The notes below the pieces were generated by a model. The model worked only from the letters and a program-made list of their open reading frames with translations. It had not been told where the DNA came from and did not search any database. A stretch of 64,000 nucleotides of DNA from Tricholoma matsutake (taxonomy: Eukaryota > Basidiomycota > Agaricomycetes > Agaricales > Tricholomataceae): assembly GCA_026075535.2 (NCBI GenBank), contig AP026546.1:1488001-1552000 (forward strand). Direction: 5' to 3'. A program made the translations under genes and the position numbers. Shown piece by piece: positions 45,301-56,400 of the stretch. Position 1 is the stretch's first letter, and the number at the start of each line of letters is the position of its first letter.

Positions 45301-46215
45301 CTCGATAAGGCCTGGGCTGCTGCCCAGGTTGAGGATGACACCCTCGTCGTTGCAGTGGACGCCTCTGTGCCCACTGATGCCAAATTTCAAGCGGTGGCCT
45401 GCGCTCTTGTCTTCGGACAGGGAGAACAGGTAGATCGCGTTGTCTCAGCTTCTGGGAGGAGAACCCCCCCAGAAGTCGAACTCTTCGCTCTCCAACTGGG
45501 CGTCTCGGCTGCTTGCAGCAGGGGTTGCAAAAAGTTGGTGATATTCTCGGATTCTACTACAGGCATCGAGTCCTTAATTGATCCAAAACCACGCTCTGGG
45601 CAGATATTCGCCCTGGACGCCTGTCGCTCCCTTCGTCCCTGGCTAGCTGGGGACGAGGAGAGGAACGTCACATTCTGGCATGTCCCCTCGAAATTCGAGT
45701 GGAACGTACATAAGATGGCTCATGATGTAGCTACATCTACCAAGATCTCCGTGGGCAGACACCCGCGGACGTCTTTAGATTACCTTAAAAACCAGGTCGA
45801 GAAGGCCGTTTGTGAGGAATGGCACACCCGGTTTGCAGATCCTGCATACCGTGGACGACACTTCTACCAACTCAAGGGAGTAGGTGGAAAACCGGTTTTA
45901 CCCTCGACTCACAAAGGTGGGCCTTGGCTGAAAGTTATGGGGAGCAACACTACGTTGACTTCCCGTTCAACTCGCATGATCACTGGCCATGCTCCCATAG
46001 GGGAGTATCGTCAACGTCTATCCCTTGACGGGGAATACCAATGTTGGTGTCTTGGTCCCGATATACAAACTCGAGACCACTTACTACGCGTCTGCCCCAG
46101 GGTGGATCGCAAAGAAACTCGTGCGAGCCCAGACTCTGTCGAAGGCTTCCACGAATTTATGGACAATAATCCTGCATTAGGATCGTTCAACTCACTTGCG
46201 TGGGACCCAGGATAA
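42346..46215 (+). CDS. LINE-A ORF2 polyprotein: endonuclease, RT, RNase H (A8)
   Basis: Intact 1289-aa protein, the clearest copy on the plus strand. Endonuclease: FSQNVNRN (14-21), IQEPPWR (41-47), GDFNVRH (156-162), SDHAPL (237-242). RT: KPNYSTPKSFRPIVLLNTLGK, FDIAQFF with D590, GVGQGSALSPV, YVDD 683-686. RNase H: D1005, E1043/E1045, D1069, H1126-D1127. Finger: C1233, C1235, H1245, C1250. One unusual change is SYLVGCKTTYK, where the other copies have GRKTTYK. It starts immediately after the ORF1 TAA in the same frame, so translation needs reinitiation or read-through. All catalytic residues I can name are present. Confidence 0.96.
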   Translation: MRDRLRSTPQLRIFSQNVNRNWGYMDSILADFVDDYDLLFIQEPPWRLIRHAPSAYNREGEEVIGAPMSPNWGTLVRPSGIDSPPRVAVYFANSIANLRPGLRRDLIDDRDILLFSLGIGEDVMLFANVYSDSQHSAITLLFENVMLIPRLHFMCGDFNVRHASWDPQGPEHSIHADHLVETAKALGLTRALPVVEGPTHFPPQQGLHPTVIDLMFVPTDLRFVLYCEIVPEARGTSDHAPLTLVLPGPGSLVPVTKWSIKKGSEEEASYRDAVSSALTPWLNWHGDTSAEIDEVVSAISTILNKAWENHAKESRLGKSSKGWWTDECSGALDAYRASRDEGDWKLYRKVMRHAKRDFFDDRIQEVATMNRRPWDLMSWTRQRNLPSYEAISYRGEPCNDLDSLWAALDGSYNAASDREVDLSILEELDPVPERAWTPFSVTEMKEALSACSSRSAPGPDHVTWSHLKHWCSNPEVAGLITRIAEACITAGHWPAHFKESLSVIIPKPGKPNYSTPKSFRPIVLLNTLGKLVEKMLSRRLQFDGVAHEAFEQNQFGGVAQRSTEDAGIYLTHLVRAGWAKGLKTSVVAFDIAQFFPSLNHQVLLEIISRSGFPTQVVNFFRSYLVGCKTTYKWNAFSSGSFAADVGVGQGSALSPVLSALYLTPIMKLFRRSEIGRDVDLMSYVDDGTLIARSPQLEDNLPLLKKAYGWIFQAFTSLGLVLEHDKSEIFHFSRARRFTPLPIDLGFAPYTGNTPLKPKVTWRYLGFFFDRKLSFKEHTRFYSTKALTTARAMGMLGNSVRGLTPMQKRLLYRSCVVPIMTYGLRLWHFKGARVKGVIKTLAQVQSIAARWILGAFRTTPIGGLESIAGLLPMQMLLRRLVDRGVFRTPLLAPSHPLRAILGPNHVGTTHSHELGLWGGNVLDTLTLQGPSVASAAALALVPGDEFDPFGEENTPGNRVKDLFPTRFSSHRLTSKEDGARNSYRSDLDKAWAAAQVEDDTLVVAVDASVPTDAKFQAVACALVFGQGEQVDRVVSASGRRTPPEVELFALQLGVSAACSRGCKKLVIFSDSTTGIESLIDPKPRSGQIFALDACRSLRPWLAGDEERNVTFWHVPSKFEWNVHKMAHDVATSTKISVGRHPRTSLDYLKNQVEKAVCEEWHTRFADPAYRGRHFYQLKGVGGKPVLPSTHKGGPWLKVMGSNTTLTSRSTRMITGHAPIGEYRQRLSLDGEYQCWCLGPDIQTRDHLLRVCPRVDRKETRASPDSVEGFHEFMDNNPALGSFNSLAWDPG

Positions 46216-46739
46216 GTTGTGCGCGCAGGGCGTATGACCCCCGGCTGGTTCTGGCTAGTGTTATCGGTATGTCGGGGTGGCCGTAGGGCACCAGACGAGT
46301 CCGTTAACCCTCATAAAGGGGGCCCACCCGTGTTCAGGAGCGACTGTCAGGGAGGGGGGACACGAAACTAGGTACTGGTTCGGGGAGGCGCCTGAGCGCT
46401 TCCAGATCCTCTGTCGGTTGTGCGTTACGGCCTCGATGCTGGCTACGCCCTCCTTTCCGAGCTGAGAGGCTCACGTCGGGGCGGCAGTTTCCCCTAAATC
46501 TTGCATGCATACCCGTAGGGATTCGGGGACACGACATCGTCAAGCTCGAGTTGTCGGTACGCCACCACTGGCAAGTCCGTTTACTCGATAAAGGGAGCCC
46601 CCTTAGTGGCCTTTGCAGCTATCCAGGTGGTTGGTGCGAAGTTCAGCAGGAGGAGGACTTGGGCTGGGCGTAGTGTACTTCGTTTGTACGTCTCTACCGC
46701 GGACTGCGATCGGGCGCCGCGTTATAAACTTTTGACCCA
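46216..46739 (+). other. LINE-A 3' UTR with terminal stem (A8)
   Basis: 524 nt from the ORF2 stop to the A run. The terminal 50 nt, CTCTACCGCGGACTGCGA...GCGCCGCGTTATAAAC, can pair CGCGG with CCGCG. The same end is found on NAR-B elements and is the strongest link between the two families. Further upstream, GGAGCGACTGTCAGGGAGGGG and CAGGCGCCTGAGCG-like inverted repeats are seen in all copies. Confidence 0.72.
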
Positions 46740-46960
46740 AAAAAAAAAAAAAAAAAAAAGCGACAACGCTTGTTTTAAGCCCTTTAGCCCACCCTGCTCT
46801 GACAAGGTGGGTAAGGTAGATACCCGCATCCTCGGTGGAACGCTGGGCGACGCCTCCGAACTGGTTTTGTTCGAAGGCCTCGTGTGCGACGCCGTCGAAC
46901 TGAAGTCGCCTGGACAACATCTTTTCGACTAACTTGCCCAGAGTGTTCAGTAGCACAATA

Positions 46961-49187
46961 TTTTTTTTTTTTTTTTTTTGGATCAGAATTTATAACGCGG
47001 GGCTCAAGCGCAGTCCGCGGAGCAAGGTACAAACTCGGGTACTACTTTATCTACGCGTTCCCCTCGCCCATCTCCCACTCAGGTCCCCGTTTTAGCCACC
47101 TTTAGGCGGGCAGTTCCACAGACGTTGGCCTCTCAGCCAGGAAAGGCAATAATCTGGAGGGGGCGCCCCCCCCTCCCGAAGTTAGCCATTAGATCGCCCC
47201 CTGGAGCAAACGGTCCCCCAGCCACATGTCCGACCGAGGCCAGACCAGGCGCAGCAGTGTTAATTCACCGTAAATCCCCCCTTGCGGGAGGAATAACCGT
47301 TTGCGTTTTTCCAGCCAACGAGGATTGACCACCCCAGACGAATGAGGTGGACCATCACCGTGTTGTGCACGAGTGACAGTAACAAGGCGGGTGGTTGTTC
47401 ACCTGGTTATTCACCGTGACCGCCGTAAGTAGGGGGCCGAGACCCCCCTCGAGCAAATGCACCTATGTGCACGCACTCGATGACATCGTCCCCCCCGCAG
47501 TGGGGGGAAGGTATAGGGAAGCGACACCATGTCACCATCCCGATAGTGGCCACCAGTTACTTGGTGGCCGTGAATGTAGAGGGGGATAGCCCCCTGTACT
47601 AGTTGCGGCGCTGCTGTCCACGAGGACCTCGAGGACGACGGCGCCGTGCTGGGGACGAGGGTTCCCCAGATTGAAGCTCTGATTGAGCGGTGTGCACCGC
47701 CGCGTAGGAAGCCCGGAAGGCTGCCGGAGACGTGAGGTCGAGAGGTGTCGGAACGGCTGCTAGTTCCGCCGACATCGTCTCAGACAATCGCCAGGTGGTC
47801 GTGAATAACTCCCAGGCCATTTGGCGCCATGCGTTCCTCTCTGCAGGGGGAACGGCGGATGTACGGACGGTACCAATGAACATGGTCATCGCGTCGAGTT
47901 GGTGTAGCATGGCATGAGAGGTGGCTTCGATTTCCAACCTGTCATTCACAGATAGCGGCACTTCGTCCTCCACCAACTCAGGGATGGGGGGCAAAGGCGG
48001 TAATGGGGCAGGGGATGCTTCCGGATAGAAGAGCTCGGCCATGCCGAGCTCCTGTGAATACATGTCCTCGCGTTCGAGACTGCGAGTCCACCGTTTATGT
48101 GCGACATGGACGTCCTGCGCCCACAGCACACGGTCTATCGTTTGCCTGGAGCCCAGCTTGGGGCTGCTCTCGGCGTAATTGAGGGCCTCTTGCATAGCAA
48201 GAGAGTCCTCGTCATCTTCAGGGTCGGAGAGGTCTTCTCCAGCCCATAGATCTCTAACTGCCCGTAGGGCAGTAGCTACATCCGGATCGTCTTGATCGTA
48301 CCGGGTGTCGTAGTCTTGGACGTCATCATCAAAGATGTCGCCCGTGATCAGAACGGGGTCGCGTAGACCCCGATGTGGTGGTTGGACTCTGGTTCGCCGT
48401 TTGGGCATTGAGAGAGTGTGTGTTAGTGCTAGTAGATGATGGTAAGAATCAAAATACGCAGCGTGGAATCGATAACGGCTGGTCCCTTATCTAAATTCTG
48501 GGTCCACCCGATCCAGCCTCCGAACGCTCCGAGGGGGCGAGCAAGCCGCACATCCTGCTGCCTAGTGGGAGAATATTGAACCCGGGTCATGACACCCTAG
48601 ACGAGTGAGCACCGGAGGTAGAGAGTGGGTGGAGAGTGGCGGCCACCAAGGTAACGACCTAGCCGCCAGGGGGCACCATCGCCCGGCCCCTTTTAACGAT
48701 GGTGTATTCCAACGGGTAGTCAGTGTAGCATGTCTCTAGTAATAGAAACTCACAGAGCATGGAGGCTAGAAGCCTCCCAGACAACCAGCAATCCAGTGAT
48801 AACGTCCCTTCTCCCTAAGCCAGACCTCCCCCAACTAACCGAGTGTGTCGACTTGGGCGAGCGTTGAAGCAGGCATCCCACACCCACTCTAAGCCCCCAG
48901 AGGGACCCAGACTACTCTTTCATAAACAACACTCACCTAGTCAGGATCCTCGAAGCCCAGGAGAACGAGACAGATAGCGGCCATTGTCAGAAACAATGAC
49001 CGGGGCATCCACGGAGATCGGATGGACGGATCTCTTAGCAAATCAGGGCACGCCTGGAGACGCCGAGAGCGTTCGTGATGGTGAAATCCGATCGAAAATC
49101 GGACGAAAATTGAAGTGTCGACGTCGCTTGCAACGTTGAGCAGAGGTGTTTACCACTGTTTATGGTGGTAGTAACAAGTCAAGGAGC
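46961..49187 (-). mobile_element. NAR-B element B8, subtype I, full length
   Basis: Antisense full-length element: poly-T 46961-46979, 3' UTR, ORF 47599-48408, leader, and 5' terminus at 49187. On the left it interrupts A7. On the right it is followed by GATG and then sense LINE-A (A9), not by A7, so it lacks a target duplication in the window. This is the same head-to-head configuration as B2/A4. Confidence 0.92.
47599..48408 (-). CDS. NAR-B ORF protein, subtype I variant (269 aa), copy B8
   Basis: Intact 269-aa protein, the most divergent subtype I copy at its N-terminus: MPKRRTRVQPPHRGLRDPVLITGDIFDDD, with YDQDDP for YDHDDP and QELGMAELFYPE. The core and arginine-rich tail are unchanged. 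The same N-terminal variant is seen in the broken B13 ORF at the right edge, so B8 and B13 form a sub-lineage. Conservation of the C-terminal half against change in the N-terminal half repeats what is seen between subtypes I and II. Function unknown. Confidence 0.86.
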   Translation of the reverse strand: MPKRRTRVQPPHRGLRDPVLITGDIFDDDVQDYDTRYDQDDPDVATALRAVRDLWAGEDLSDPEDDEDSLAMQEALNYAESSPKLGSRQTIDRVLWAQDVHVAHKRWTRSLEREDMYSQELGMAELFYPEASPAPLPPLPPIPELVEDEVPLSVNDRLEIEATSHAMLHQLDAMTMFIGTVRTSAVPPAERNAWRQMAWELFTTTWRLSETMSAELAAVPTPLDLTSPAAFRASYAAVHTAQSELQSGEPSSPARRRRPRGPRGQQRRN

Positions 49188-49191
49188 GATG

Positions 49192-51317
49192 CCACAACAG
49201 GGCCTTCACCCCACGGTGATCGACCTGATGTTCGTACCTACAGATCTTAGATTTGTGTTGTACTGTGAGATTGTACCTGAAGCCAGGGGGACGTCTGACC
49301 ACGCCCCTCTGACGTTAGTGCTGCCTGGCCCGGGATCTCTGGTCCCGGTTACCAAGTGGTCCATCAAAAAAGGATCCGAGGAGGAAGCATCCTACCGAGA
49401 TGCCGTCTCCTCTGCTTTAACTCCGTGCCTTGAGTGGCACGGAGATACTTCGGCAGAAATCGATGAGATCGTTTCGGCGATAGCAACGATTTTAAACAAG
49501 GCGTGGGAAGACCACGCCAAGGAATCTCGCCTCGGCAAGTCGTCCAAGGGTTGGTGGACAGACGAGTGCAGTGGTGCCCTGGACACTTACAGAGCCTCTC
49601 GAGACGAGGGGGACTGGAAGCTCTATAGGAAAGTCATGCGACATGCAAAGCGGGACTTTTTCGACGACCGTATCCAGGAAGTGGCTACGATGAACAGACG
49701 GCCCTGGGACTTGATGTCCTGGACTCAACAACGCAACCTCCCGTCATACGAGGCAATCTCCTATCGGGGAGAACCTTGTAATGATCTGGACTCCCTCTGG
49801 AATGCCCTTGATGGGTCCTATAACGCTGCCTCAGATCGAGTAGTCGATCTGAGCATTCTCGATGAACTTGATCCGGTGCCTGAAAGGGCCTGGATCCCGT
49901 TCTCCATCACGGAAATGAAAGAAGCGCTAAACGCGTGTTCTTCCCGTTCCGCTCCAGGTCCCAATCATGTTACATGGTCGCACCTCAAACACTGGTGTAG
50001 CAACCCAGAGGTGGCAGGGCTTATCACCCGCATCGCTGAGGCGTGCATCACTGCAGGCCATTGGCCAGCTCATTTTAAGGAATCCCTGTCGGTTATTATC
50101 CCGAAGCCAGGGAAACCTAATTATTCCACCCCTAAGTCGTTCAGACCCATCGTGCTGCTGAACACTCTGGGCAAATTAGTCGAAAAGATGCTGTCTAGGC
50201 GGCTTCAATTCGATGGCGTCGCACACGAGGCCCTCGAACAAAATCAGTTCGGAGGCGTCGCCCAGCGTTCCACTGAGGATGCAGGCATATACCTTACCCA
50301 CCTGGTCAGAGCAGGGTGGGCCAAGGGACTCAAAACGAGCGTTGTCGCTTTCGACATCGCTCAGTTCTTCCCCTCCTTGAACCACCAGGTTCTGTTGGAA
50401 ATCATCTCTCGGTCGGGGTTCCCTGCGCAAGTGGTGAACTTCTTCCGTTCTTATCTAGTCGGTCGCAAGACGACCTACAAATGGAACGCCTTCTCATCTG
50501 GCTCGTTTGCAGCCGATGTGGGGGTAGGTCAAGGCTCTGCCCTGTCCCCTGTCTTATCGGCGTTATATTTGACGCCTATTATGAAACTCTTCAGAAGGAG
50601 CGAGATCGGCAGAGATGTCGACCTCATGTCATATGTAGACGATGGCACCCTCATCGCCCGCTCCCCACAGCTGGAGGACAACCTCCCCCTGCTTAAAAAA
50701 GCGTATGGCTGGATATTCCAGGCGTTCACCTCCCTTGGGCTTGTCCTCGAACATGACAAGTCCGAAATATTCCACTTCTCGAGGGCGAGGCGGTTCACTC
50801 CCTTACCCATCGATCTCGGCTTTGCCCCTTACACAGGCAACACCCCCCTCAAACCCAAGGTTACCTGGAGGTACCTCGGCTTCTTCTTTGACCGCAAACT
50901 CTCCTTCAAGGAGCACACGCGGTTCTACTCCACCAAAGCCCTTACTACGGCGAGGGCGATGGGAATGCTCGGCAATTCTGTCAGAGGGCTAACCCCTATG
51001 CAGAAACGCCTTCTGTACCGTTCGTGTGTCGTACCTATTATGACATACGGTCTCAGACTATGGCACTTCAAAGGCGCTCGCGTCAAAGGTGTCATCAAAA
51101 CGTTGGCCCAAGTGCAGTCCATTGCTGCACGTTGGATCCTCGGTGCATTCAGAACCACCCCAATTGGTGGCCTGGAAAGTATCGCAGGACTGCTGCCTAT
51201 GCAGCTGTTACTGCGTCGTTTAGTCGACAGAGGGGTGTTCAGAACCCCTCTATTGGCTCCTTCACACCCCCTAAGAGCGATCTTGGGGCCTAATCACGTC
51301 GGTACTACCCACTCTCA
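49192..51317 (+). pseudogene. LINE-A sense fragment A9 (ORF2 residues about 203-911)
   Basis: Sense LINE-A without 5' or 3' terminus. It starts inside the endonuclease (PQQGLHPTVIDLMFVPTD) and runs through the complete RT (FDIAQFFPSL, YVDD) to TTHSH, where the poly-T of A10 begins at 51318. The frame is open throughout. It is joined head-to-head to the 5' terminus of B8 through GATG. An antisense ATG in the end of B8 (49162) opens an in-frame leader MVVVTSQGA fused to this ORF2 fragment. It probably entered together with B8 rather than as a separate insertion. Confidence 0.87.
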
Positions 51318-53441
51318 TTTTTTTTTTTTTTTTTTTGGGTCAAAAATTTATAACGCGGCGCCCGATCGCAGTCCGCGGCAGAGACATACAAACGAAGTAC
51401 ACTACGCCCAGCCCAAGTCCTCCTCCTGCTAATCTTCGCACCAACCACCTGGATAACTGCGACGACTACTAAGGGGGCCCCCTTTATCGAGTAAACGGAC
51501 TTGCCAGTGGTGGCGTACCGACAACCCGAGCTTGACGATGTCGTGTCCCCGAATCCCTACGGGTATACGTGCAAGATTTAGGGGAAACTGCCGCCCCGAC
51601 ATGAGCCTCTCAGCTCGGAAAGGAAAGCGTAGTCGACTGGAATCGTCGCAACGCATAACCGACAGCGGATCTGAAAGCGCTCAGGCGCCTCCCCGAACCA
51701 GTATCTAGTATCGTGTCCCCCCTCCCTGACAGTCGCTCCTGAACACGGGTGGGCCCCCTTTATGAGGGTTAACGGACTCGTCTGGCGCCCTACGGCCACC
51801 CCGACATACCGATAACACTAGCTAGAACCGGACGGGGGTCATACGCCCTGCGCGCACAACCTATCCTGGATCCCACGCAAGTGAGTTGAACGACCCTAAT
51901 GCAGGATTATTGTCCATGAATTCGTTGAAGCCCTCGACAGAGTCAGGGCTTGCACGAGTTTCTTTGCGATCCACCTTGTGGCAGACGCGTAGTAAATGGT
52001 CTCGAGTTTGTATCTCGGGACCAAGACACCAACACTGGTATTCCCCGTCGAGGGATAGACGTTGACGATACTCCCCTATGGGAGCATGGCCAGTGATCAT
52101 ACGAGTTGAACGAGAAGTCAACGTAGTGTTGCTCCCCATAACTTTCAACCAAGGCCCACCTTTGTGAGTCGAGGGTAATACAGGTTTTCCACCTACTCCC
52201 TTGAGTTGGTAGAAGTGACGTCCACGGTACGCAGGATCTGCAAACCGGGTGTGCCAGTCCTTACAAACGGCCTTCTCGACCTGATTTTTAAGGTATTCCA
52301 AAGACGTCCGCGGGTGTCTGCCCACGGAGATCTTGGTAGATGTAGCCACATCGTGAGCCATCTTGTGTACGTTCCACTCAAACTTCGAGGGGACATGCCA
52401 GAATGTGACGATTCTCTCTTCGTCGCCTGCTAGCCAGGGGCGAAGGGAGCGACAGGCGTCCAAGGCGAAGGAAGATTTGCCCAGACCGTGGTTTTGGATC
52501 GATTAGGGACTCAATGCCCGTAGTAGAATCCGAGAATATCACCAGCTTTTTGCACCCTCTGCTGCAAGCAGCCGAGACGCCCAGTTGGAGAGCAAAGAGT
52601 TCGACTTCTGGGGGGGTTCTCCTCCCAGAAGCTGAGACAACGCGATCGACCTGTTCCCCCTGATCGCTCCTTGACTTGTTACAACCACCATAAATAGTGG
52701 TAAACACCTCTGCTCAACGTTGCATGCGACGTCGACACTTCAATTTTCGTCCGATTTTCGATCGGATTTCACCATCACGAACGCTCTCGGCGTCTCCAGG
52801 CCTACCCTGATTTGCTAAGAGATCCGTCCATCCAATCTCCGTGGATGCCCCGGTCATTGTTTTTGACAATGGCTGCTATCTGTCTCGCTCTCCTGGGCTT
52901 CGAGGATCCTGACTAGGTGAGTGTCGTTTATGAAAGAGTAGTCTGGGTCCCTCTGGGGGCTTAGAGTGGGTGTGGGATGCCTGCTTCAACGCTCGCCCAA
53001 GTCGACACACTCGTTTAGTTGGGGGAGGTCTGGCTTAGGGAGAAGGGACGTTATCACTGGATTGCTAGTTGTCTGGGAGGCTTCTAGCCTCCATGCTATG
53101 TGAGTCACTACTACTAGGGACAAGCTACACTGACTACCCGTTGGAATACACCATCGTTAAAAGGGGCTGGGCGATGGTGCCCCCTGGCAGCTAGGTCGAC
53201 ACCTTGGTGGCCGCCACTCTCCACCAACTCTCTACCTCCGGTGCTCACTCCTCTAGGGTGGTATGACCCGGGTTCAATCTTCTCCCACTGGGTTACAGGA
53301 TGTGCGGCCTGTCCCCCCCTCGGAGCGTTCGGAGGCAGTATCGGGTGGACCCGGAATAGAGATAAGGGACCAGCTGTTATCGATGGCATGCTACGTATCT
53401 TGATTTCTACTATCACCTACTAGCACTAACTTCCCCTCTCA

Positions 53442-56400
53442 ATGCCTAAACGGCGAACTAGAGCCCAAACACCACGATGGGGTCTACACGACCCCTCCCT
53501 GATTACGGGCGACATCTATGACGATGGCGTCCAAGACTACGACACCCGGTACGATCATGACGATCCCGACGCTCCTTGACTTGTTACAACCACCATAAAT
53601 AGTGGTAAACACCTCTGCTCAACGTTGCACACGACGTCGACACTTCAATTTTGGTCCGATTTTCGATCGGATTTCGCCATCACGAACGCTCTCGGCGTCT
53701 GCAGGCCTGCCCTGATTTGCTAAGAGATCCGTCCATCCGATCTCTGTGGATGCCCCGGTCACTGTTTTTGACAGTGTCTGCTATTCGTCTCGTTCTCCTG
53801 GGCTTCGAGGATCCTGGTTAGGTGAGTGTTGGCAATGAAAGAGTAGTCTGGGCCCCTATGGGGGCTTAGAGTGGGTGTGGGATGCCTACTTCAACGCTCG
53901 CCCAAGTCGTCGCATTCGCTTAGCTGGGGGAGGTCTGGTTCAGGAGGAGGGACATTTTCACTGGATTGTGGGTCGTCTGGGAGGCTTCCTACCTCCATGC
54001 TGCGTGAGTTTCTACATCTAGAGACCTGCTACACTGACTACCCATTGGAATACACCATCATTAAAAGGGGCCGGGCGATGGTGCCCCCTGGTGGCTAGGG
54101 CAACGCTCTGGTGGCCGCTACTTACCACCGACTCTTTACCTCCGGCACTCACACCCTCGAGGTGTTCGGAACCGGGTTCAATTGCTCCTCCCAATCTGCA
54201 GCAGGATTTGCGGCCTGTCTGCCCCCTCGGAGCGTCTGGAGGCTGTGTCGGGTGGACCCGGAATTGAGATAAGGGACCGTCTGTTATCGTTTTCACGCTA
54301 CGTATCTTGACTTCTACCGTCATCTACTTGTGCTAAATCATCCTCAATGCCCTCTGCAAACCGTAGAGCGCGAACTCGACACCAGGCGGCTCATGGCGAC
54401 CCCCTCCTATACACAAACGCCGACTTCGCAGACTTCGACGACAACTACCTCCCAGAGTTCGGACACGTCTCCCTGAGCGGATGGGACTCTGATGTGGCCA
54501 ACCAGTTCCACAATCTTTGGGCGGAGGACGACTCCTCCGACCTGCCAGACGACGATGACGGCTCTGCCACTGGCGGAGACGTCGAATTTATTCCAGGTCT
54601 CACCGAGCTAGCCTCGCAGGAGACGATAAACCGCTTCTTGGCATCACAAGTGATTGCCGATGAGGTGCATGATCTGGCTCTCGAGCTTGGGCTCGAGGCC
54701 AACAACAATCAAGAGCTCGGCATCGCCGAGCTCCTCTATCCGGAGGGGCAGCAGGAGCAATCTGTGCCGCCCCTCCCCACATCACCAGGTTCATCCGCCA
54801 TCCCAGAGTTGGTGGAGGATGAGCCTCCGTTGTCGAGAGACGAGAGGGTGGACATAACGTCCACGTCTCATGGCTTTCTACATTTACTGGAGGCTATGAC
54901 GATTTTTGTCGGTACCGTCCGAGTATCCGCCGTTCCGCTCATTGAGAGGAACGCATGGCGTCAGATGGCCTGGGAACTATTCACGACCACCTGGCGATTG
55001 TCCGAGCCAATGTCGGCAGAACTAGCAGCTGCCGGATTGCCTCTCGACCTCACGTCACCGGAAGCCTTCAGGGCTTCCTACGCGGCTAGGCAGGCAGCTC
55101 ACGCAGAGCTCCATCATGGGGAACCCTCGTCCTCATCACGACGCCGCCGTCCTCGAGGTCCTCGAGCACAGCAGCGCCGCTACTGAAAGGGGGGTGTCAC
55201 ACCCCCCCACATCTACTCCCACCATTTAATTGGTGGCCGATGTCGGGATAGTGACAGTTTGTCGCTTCCCTCTACCTTCTCCCCGCTGCGGGGGGGACGT
55301 TGTTACCGAGCGTATGCCCTCGACGGCATCTACTCGAAGGGGGCCTTGGCCCCCTATCCACGGTAGTTCCGGTGAATAACCAGGTGAACAACCAGCTACC
55401 ACATCTCTGTCACTCGTGCGGGAGCGCGGTGATGGTCCACCTCATTCGTCTGGGGTGGTCAATCCTCGCTGGCCAGGAGTATGCAGACGGTTATTCCTCC
55501 CGCAAGGGGGGATTTACAGTGAATTAACACGGCCGCGCCTGATCTGACTTCGGTTGGATATGTGGCTGGGGGACCGTTCTGCACTGGTGGACGAGTTAAT
55601 GGCTAACTTCGGGAGGGGGGGCTCCCCCTCCAGATTATTGCCTTTCCTGGCTGAGAGGCCAACGTCTGTGGCACTGCCCGCCTAAAGTGGCTAAAACGAG
55701 GACCTGGGTAGGACATGGGGGAGGGGAAGCGTAGTTACAGTAGTACCCAAGTTTGTATCCTGCTCCGCGGACTGCGATCGAGCCCCGCGTTATAAATTGT
55801 TGACCCAAAAAAAAAAAAAAAAAAAAATCATGACGATCCGGATGTAGCTACTGCCCTACGGGCAGTTAGAGATCTATGGGCTGGAGAAGACCTCTCCGAC
55901 CCTGAGGATGACGAGGATTCTCTTGCTATGCAGGAGGCCCTCAATTATGCCGAGAGCAGCCCCAAGCTAGCCTCGAGGCAAACGATCGACCGTGTGCTGT
56001 GGGCGCAGGACGTCCATGTCGCACATAAACAATGGACTCGCAGTCTCGAACGCGAGGACATGTACACTCAGGAGCTCGGCATTGCTGAGCTCTTCTATCC
56101 GGAGGCATCCCCTGCCCCGCTACCGCCTTTGCCCCCCATCCCTGAGCTGGTGGAGGACGAAGCGCCGTTATCTGTGAATGAGAGGCTGGAAATCGAAGCC
56201 ACCTCTCATGCCATGCTACACCAACTCGACGCGATGACCATGTTCGTTGGTACCGTCCGTACGTCCGCCGTTCCCCCTGCAGAGAGGAACGCATGGCGCC
56301 AAATGGCCTGGGAGTTATTCACGACCACCTGGCGACTGTCTGAGACGATGTCGGCGGAACTAGCAGCCGTTCCGACACCTCTCGACCTCACGTCTCCGGC

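Larger units (their letters stand above)
38057..46756 (+). mobile_element. LINE-A copy A8, full length, ORF1 split by B7
   Basis: Best reference copy. The 5' terminus GCTTCTTGTCTTCTTACC is at 38057 (preceded by seven extra bases, 38050-38056). The leader runs to 38180, ORF1 is 38181-39862 plus 42117-42345, ORF2 42346-46215, the 3' UTR 46216-46739 and poly-A 46740-46759. It is bounded by the 10 bp duplication AAAGCGACAA. Only the B7 insertion disrupts it. Confidence 0.95.
35411..46960 (-). mobile_element. LINE-A copy A7, partial, split by A8
   Basis: Antisense LINE beginning with poly-T 35411-35430 inside A5. Blocks are 35411-38049 and 46767-46960, interrupted by A8 with the 10 bp duplication AAAGCGACAA (38040-38049/46757-46766). 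B8 cuts it at ORF2 residue about 520. Its 3' UTR (35431-35935) lacks about 20 nt between two GGGT repeats near 35840, a small slippage deletion. Its 5' half is not seen right of B8 in this window. Confidence 0.92.
35936..46960 (-). pseudogene. LINE-A ORF2 C-terminal part (A7)
   Basis: Residues about 520-1289 in two blocks, 46767-46960 and 35936-38049. They include part of RT (FGGVAQRSTEDAG, FDIAQFF, YVDD), RNase H (AVDASVPTD, EVELFAL, MAHDVA) and the CCHC finger. One RNase H motif reads IFLDSTTG in place of IFSDSTTG. The frame is open within the blocks. It is disrupted by A8 and truncated at B8, so it is non-functional here. Confidence 0.87.
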
